A DNA stretch of 64,000 nucleotides from the NCBI GenBank assembly GCA_944474755.1, contig OX104115.1:50647648-50711647 (forward strand), in the 5' to 3' direction. Both the position numbers and the translations under genes were made by a program. Origin of the DNA: Limnoperna fortunei. Taxonomy: Eukaryota; Mollusca; Bivalvia; Mytilida; Modiolidae. This document shows, one piece after another, positions 61,960-64,000 of this stretch. How positions within the stretch are numbered: the stretch's first letter is position 1; every line of letters begins with the position of its first letter. The notes beneath the pieces are model-generated. The model made no database searches. It was not told the origin of the DNA and worked only from the letters and a program-made list of their open reading frames with translations.

Positions 61960-62115
61960 TAACAATCTGGTATGGCTATTTTAAGCATGGTAAAATGTCA
62001 TCTTGCTGTCATTTTTTCTTATTTTTATATTTTCTAACAATCTGGTACAGCTATTTTAAGGATGCTAAAATTTCATCTTGCTGTCATTTTTTCTTATTTT
62101 CATATTTTCTAACAG
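61960..62115. repeat. ~77-bp tandem duplication
   Basis: ACAATCTGGTATGGCTATTT to TATTTTCTAACA is repeated once with few changes. It creates a 69-codon open frame that is not a gene. Confidence 0.8.
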
Positions 62116-62313
62116 ATCTCTTAGAGTTTTGTTGATTTATTGTTTACTGTAGAATTCAAAGTTAATAGTAACATAACTAGGTACGTGTGTATTATCCTTG
62201 TATTAAAAGATGACTAACTTAGAATTGAAATTCCTTGGTCTTAATCTATCTTTAAAATTTAAGGCACTGAAGTTAATCCAGATATGAGTAATTGATTAGG
62301 AACCAACCTTTTT

Positions 62314-63755
62314 TAGCTCACCTGACCCAAAGGGTCATGTGAGCTATTGTTATCACTTTGCGTCCGTCGGCGTCGTCGTCGTCGTCGGCGGCGTCTGTAA
62401 ACTTTTTACATTTTAATCTTCTTCTCTGAAACCACTTGGCATATTGAAACCAAACTTGGCCATAATGTTCATTGGATAGACCTTTACAAACTTTGTGTTT
62501 TTTATTTTGATTGGTAAACCAATATGGCCGCCACCTCAAGACTTAGTTTAACATAGGACCCTATGGGAAAAAAGTTAAAAAGGGCTTCTTCTCTGAAATA
62601 GTTTAACCAATCAAAACAAAACTTACTAGCAATATTGTTTGGATGGTCCTCTATAAAGTTTGTGTTTTTGATGGGAATTGGAAATTCAAAATGGCTGCCA
62701 CCACAGGACTTAGTTTAACATAGAACCCTATGGGAAAAAGTTTTAAAAGGCTTCTTCTCTGAAACCGGTTAATCAATGGAAACAAAAACTTACTCGCAAT
62801 ATTGTTTGGATGGTCCTCTATAAAGTTTGTGTTTTTTATGGCAATTGGAAATTCAAAATGGCTGCCACCGCAGGACTTAATTTAACATAGGACCCTATGG
62901 GAAAATGTTTGAAAGGCTTCTTTTCTGAAACCGGTCAACCAATAGAAACAAAACTTACTAGCAATATTGTTTGGATGGTCCTCTATAAAGTTAATGTTTT
63001 TTTTCCCAATCGGAAATTCAAAATGGCCACCACCGCAGGACTTGGTTTAACATTCAACCTTATGAGAAAAAAGTTTAAAAGGGCTTCTTCTCTGAAACCG
63101 TTAAACCAATCAAAACAAAACTTACTAGCAATATTGTTTGGATGGTCCTCTATAAAGTTTATGTTTTTTATGGCAATTGGAAATTCAAAATGGCCGCTAC
63201 CGCAGGACTTAGTTTAACATAGGACCCTATGGGAAAAAGTTTTTAAAGGCTTCTTCTCTGAAACCGGTTAATCAATGGAAACAAAAACTTACTAGCAATA
63301 TTGTTTGGATGGTCCTCTATAAAGTTTATGTTTTTTATGGCAATTGGAAATTCAAAATGGCCGCTACCGCAGGACTTAGTTTAACATAGGACCCTATGGG
63401 AAAAAGTTTTTAAAGGCTTCTTCTCTGAAACCGGTTAATCAATGGAAACAAAAACTTACTAGCAATATTGTTTGGATGGTCCTTTATAAAGTTTATGTTT
63501 TTTATGGCAATTGAAAGTTCAAAATGGCCGCCACCGCCGCAAGACTTAGTTTAACATAGGACCCTATGGGCAAATAAAAAAAATCTTCTCTATACAACCG
63601 GTTAACCAATTAAACAAAGCTTCCTAGTAATATTGTTTGGATGGTCCTATTTAAAGTTTATTGAAAATTACAGGACTTACTTTAACATCAGGGAAATGCC
63701 ATCTTCATTGCCTATAAAATCAGGTGAGCGATACAGGCTCTTAAGAGCCTCTGGT
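62314..63755 (+). mobile_element. AGCTCACCTGA-family element, complete copy
   Basis: Nearly identical to 4847-6787 at both ends (including CCGTCGGCGTCGTCGTCG near the 5' end and GGGAAATGCCATCTTCATTG near the 3' end), with the same unit order but about 500 bp shorter, lacking the internal three-unit duplication. Ends AGGCTCTTAAGAGCCT CTGGT. Confidence 0.9.
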
Positions 63756-63890
63756 CTAATCTGTGGTTAGGAGTAAAACAATGTTGCTTACTTTAAAAAA
63801 ATCTTTTCTCTACCTTTTACATGTATACCACTTCAGAATTACCATCCCCCTTTCTCTGCTTATCCAAACAATAAATCCCCCAACCCTCAA

Positions 63891-63913
63891 ACCCCCCCCC
63901 CCCCCCCCCCCCC
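63891..63913. repeat. Poly-C run
   Basis: About 23 C's after CTCAAACC, in C-rich sequence. The remaining bases to the window end hold nothing recognised. Confidence 0.8.
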
Positions 63914-64000
63914 AAATCCCCCAGTTCTAGATTAGAAGTTTTCATTTCTGGTCACAATGTCAAGGTAAATGTTGAAACATATATTAAGTTAATTCAATTA

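Overview
The window is nuclear DNA of an invertebrate animal, most likely a bivalve mollusc. It is AT-rich, has spliced genes with standard GT-AG introns, and is full of repeats. The most telling repeat family starts TTTTTAGCTCACCTGA and ends in a short palindrome; I recognise it from bivalve genomes. I cannot name the species.

Genes. (1) 393-11025 (+) holds the last six exons of a CREB-binding protein/p300 acetyltransferase: the second part of the HAT domain, the autoinhibitory lysine-rich loop, the ZZ and TAZ2 zinc domains, the NCBD and a Gln-rich tail. The 5' part lies outside the window. (2) 25841-26972 (+) is a two-exon gene for an unrecognised 243-residue protein with a TATA box. A 51-bp tandem repeat has copied its exon-1 end and 5' splice site. 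(3) 32393-35499 (-) is a three-exon ALG11, the cytosolic-face alpha-1,2-mannosyltransferase of N-glycan precursor assembly. The protein-coding genes do not appear functionally linked.

Repeats dominate the rest. At least six sequence-unrelated families share one architecture: a 5' hairpin, a 3' subterminal repeat complementary to it, internal tandem repeats, a final palindrome, and T-rich insertion sites. This resembles non-autonomous Helentron (HINE/DINE-like) elements. DNA transposons with readable target-site duplications (TSDs) sit at 15076-16057 (MULE with a broken transposase), 29621-30386, 39442-40294, 41054-41507, 43066-43428, 44701-47772 and 51906-52030. A degenerate LINE (39050-41995, minus) carries two of them. 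tRNA-derived SINEs lie at 31919-32185 (13-bp TSD), 38455-38700 and 61370-61606.

From 42.44 to 61.08 kb the window is essentially one tandem array of a 23-bp unit. It is diverged on the left (42.4-48.0 kb) and homogenised on the right (49.5-61.0 kb), where units are organised into higher-order blocks of about 2.7-2.9 kb. Because the array keeps register, it acts as a ruler: insertions and their exact TSDs can be read off, and two insertions have an uninterrupted paralogous block in the same window.

Stretches with no supported feature are 12506-13199, 19246-22101, 22894-23689, 24500-25329, 27630-28594, 28990-29615, 30392-31905, 32700-33469 (ALG11 intron), 35525-36470 and 61081-61310.
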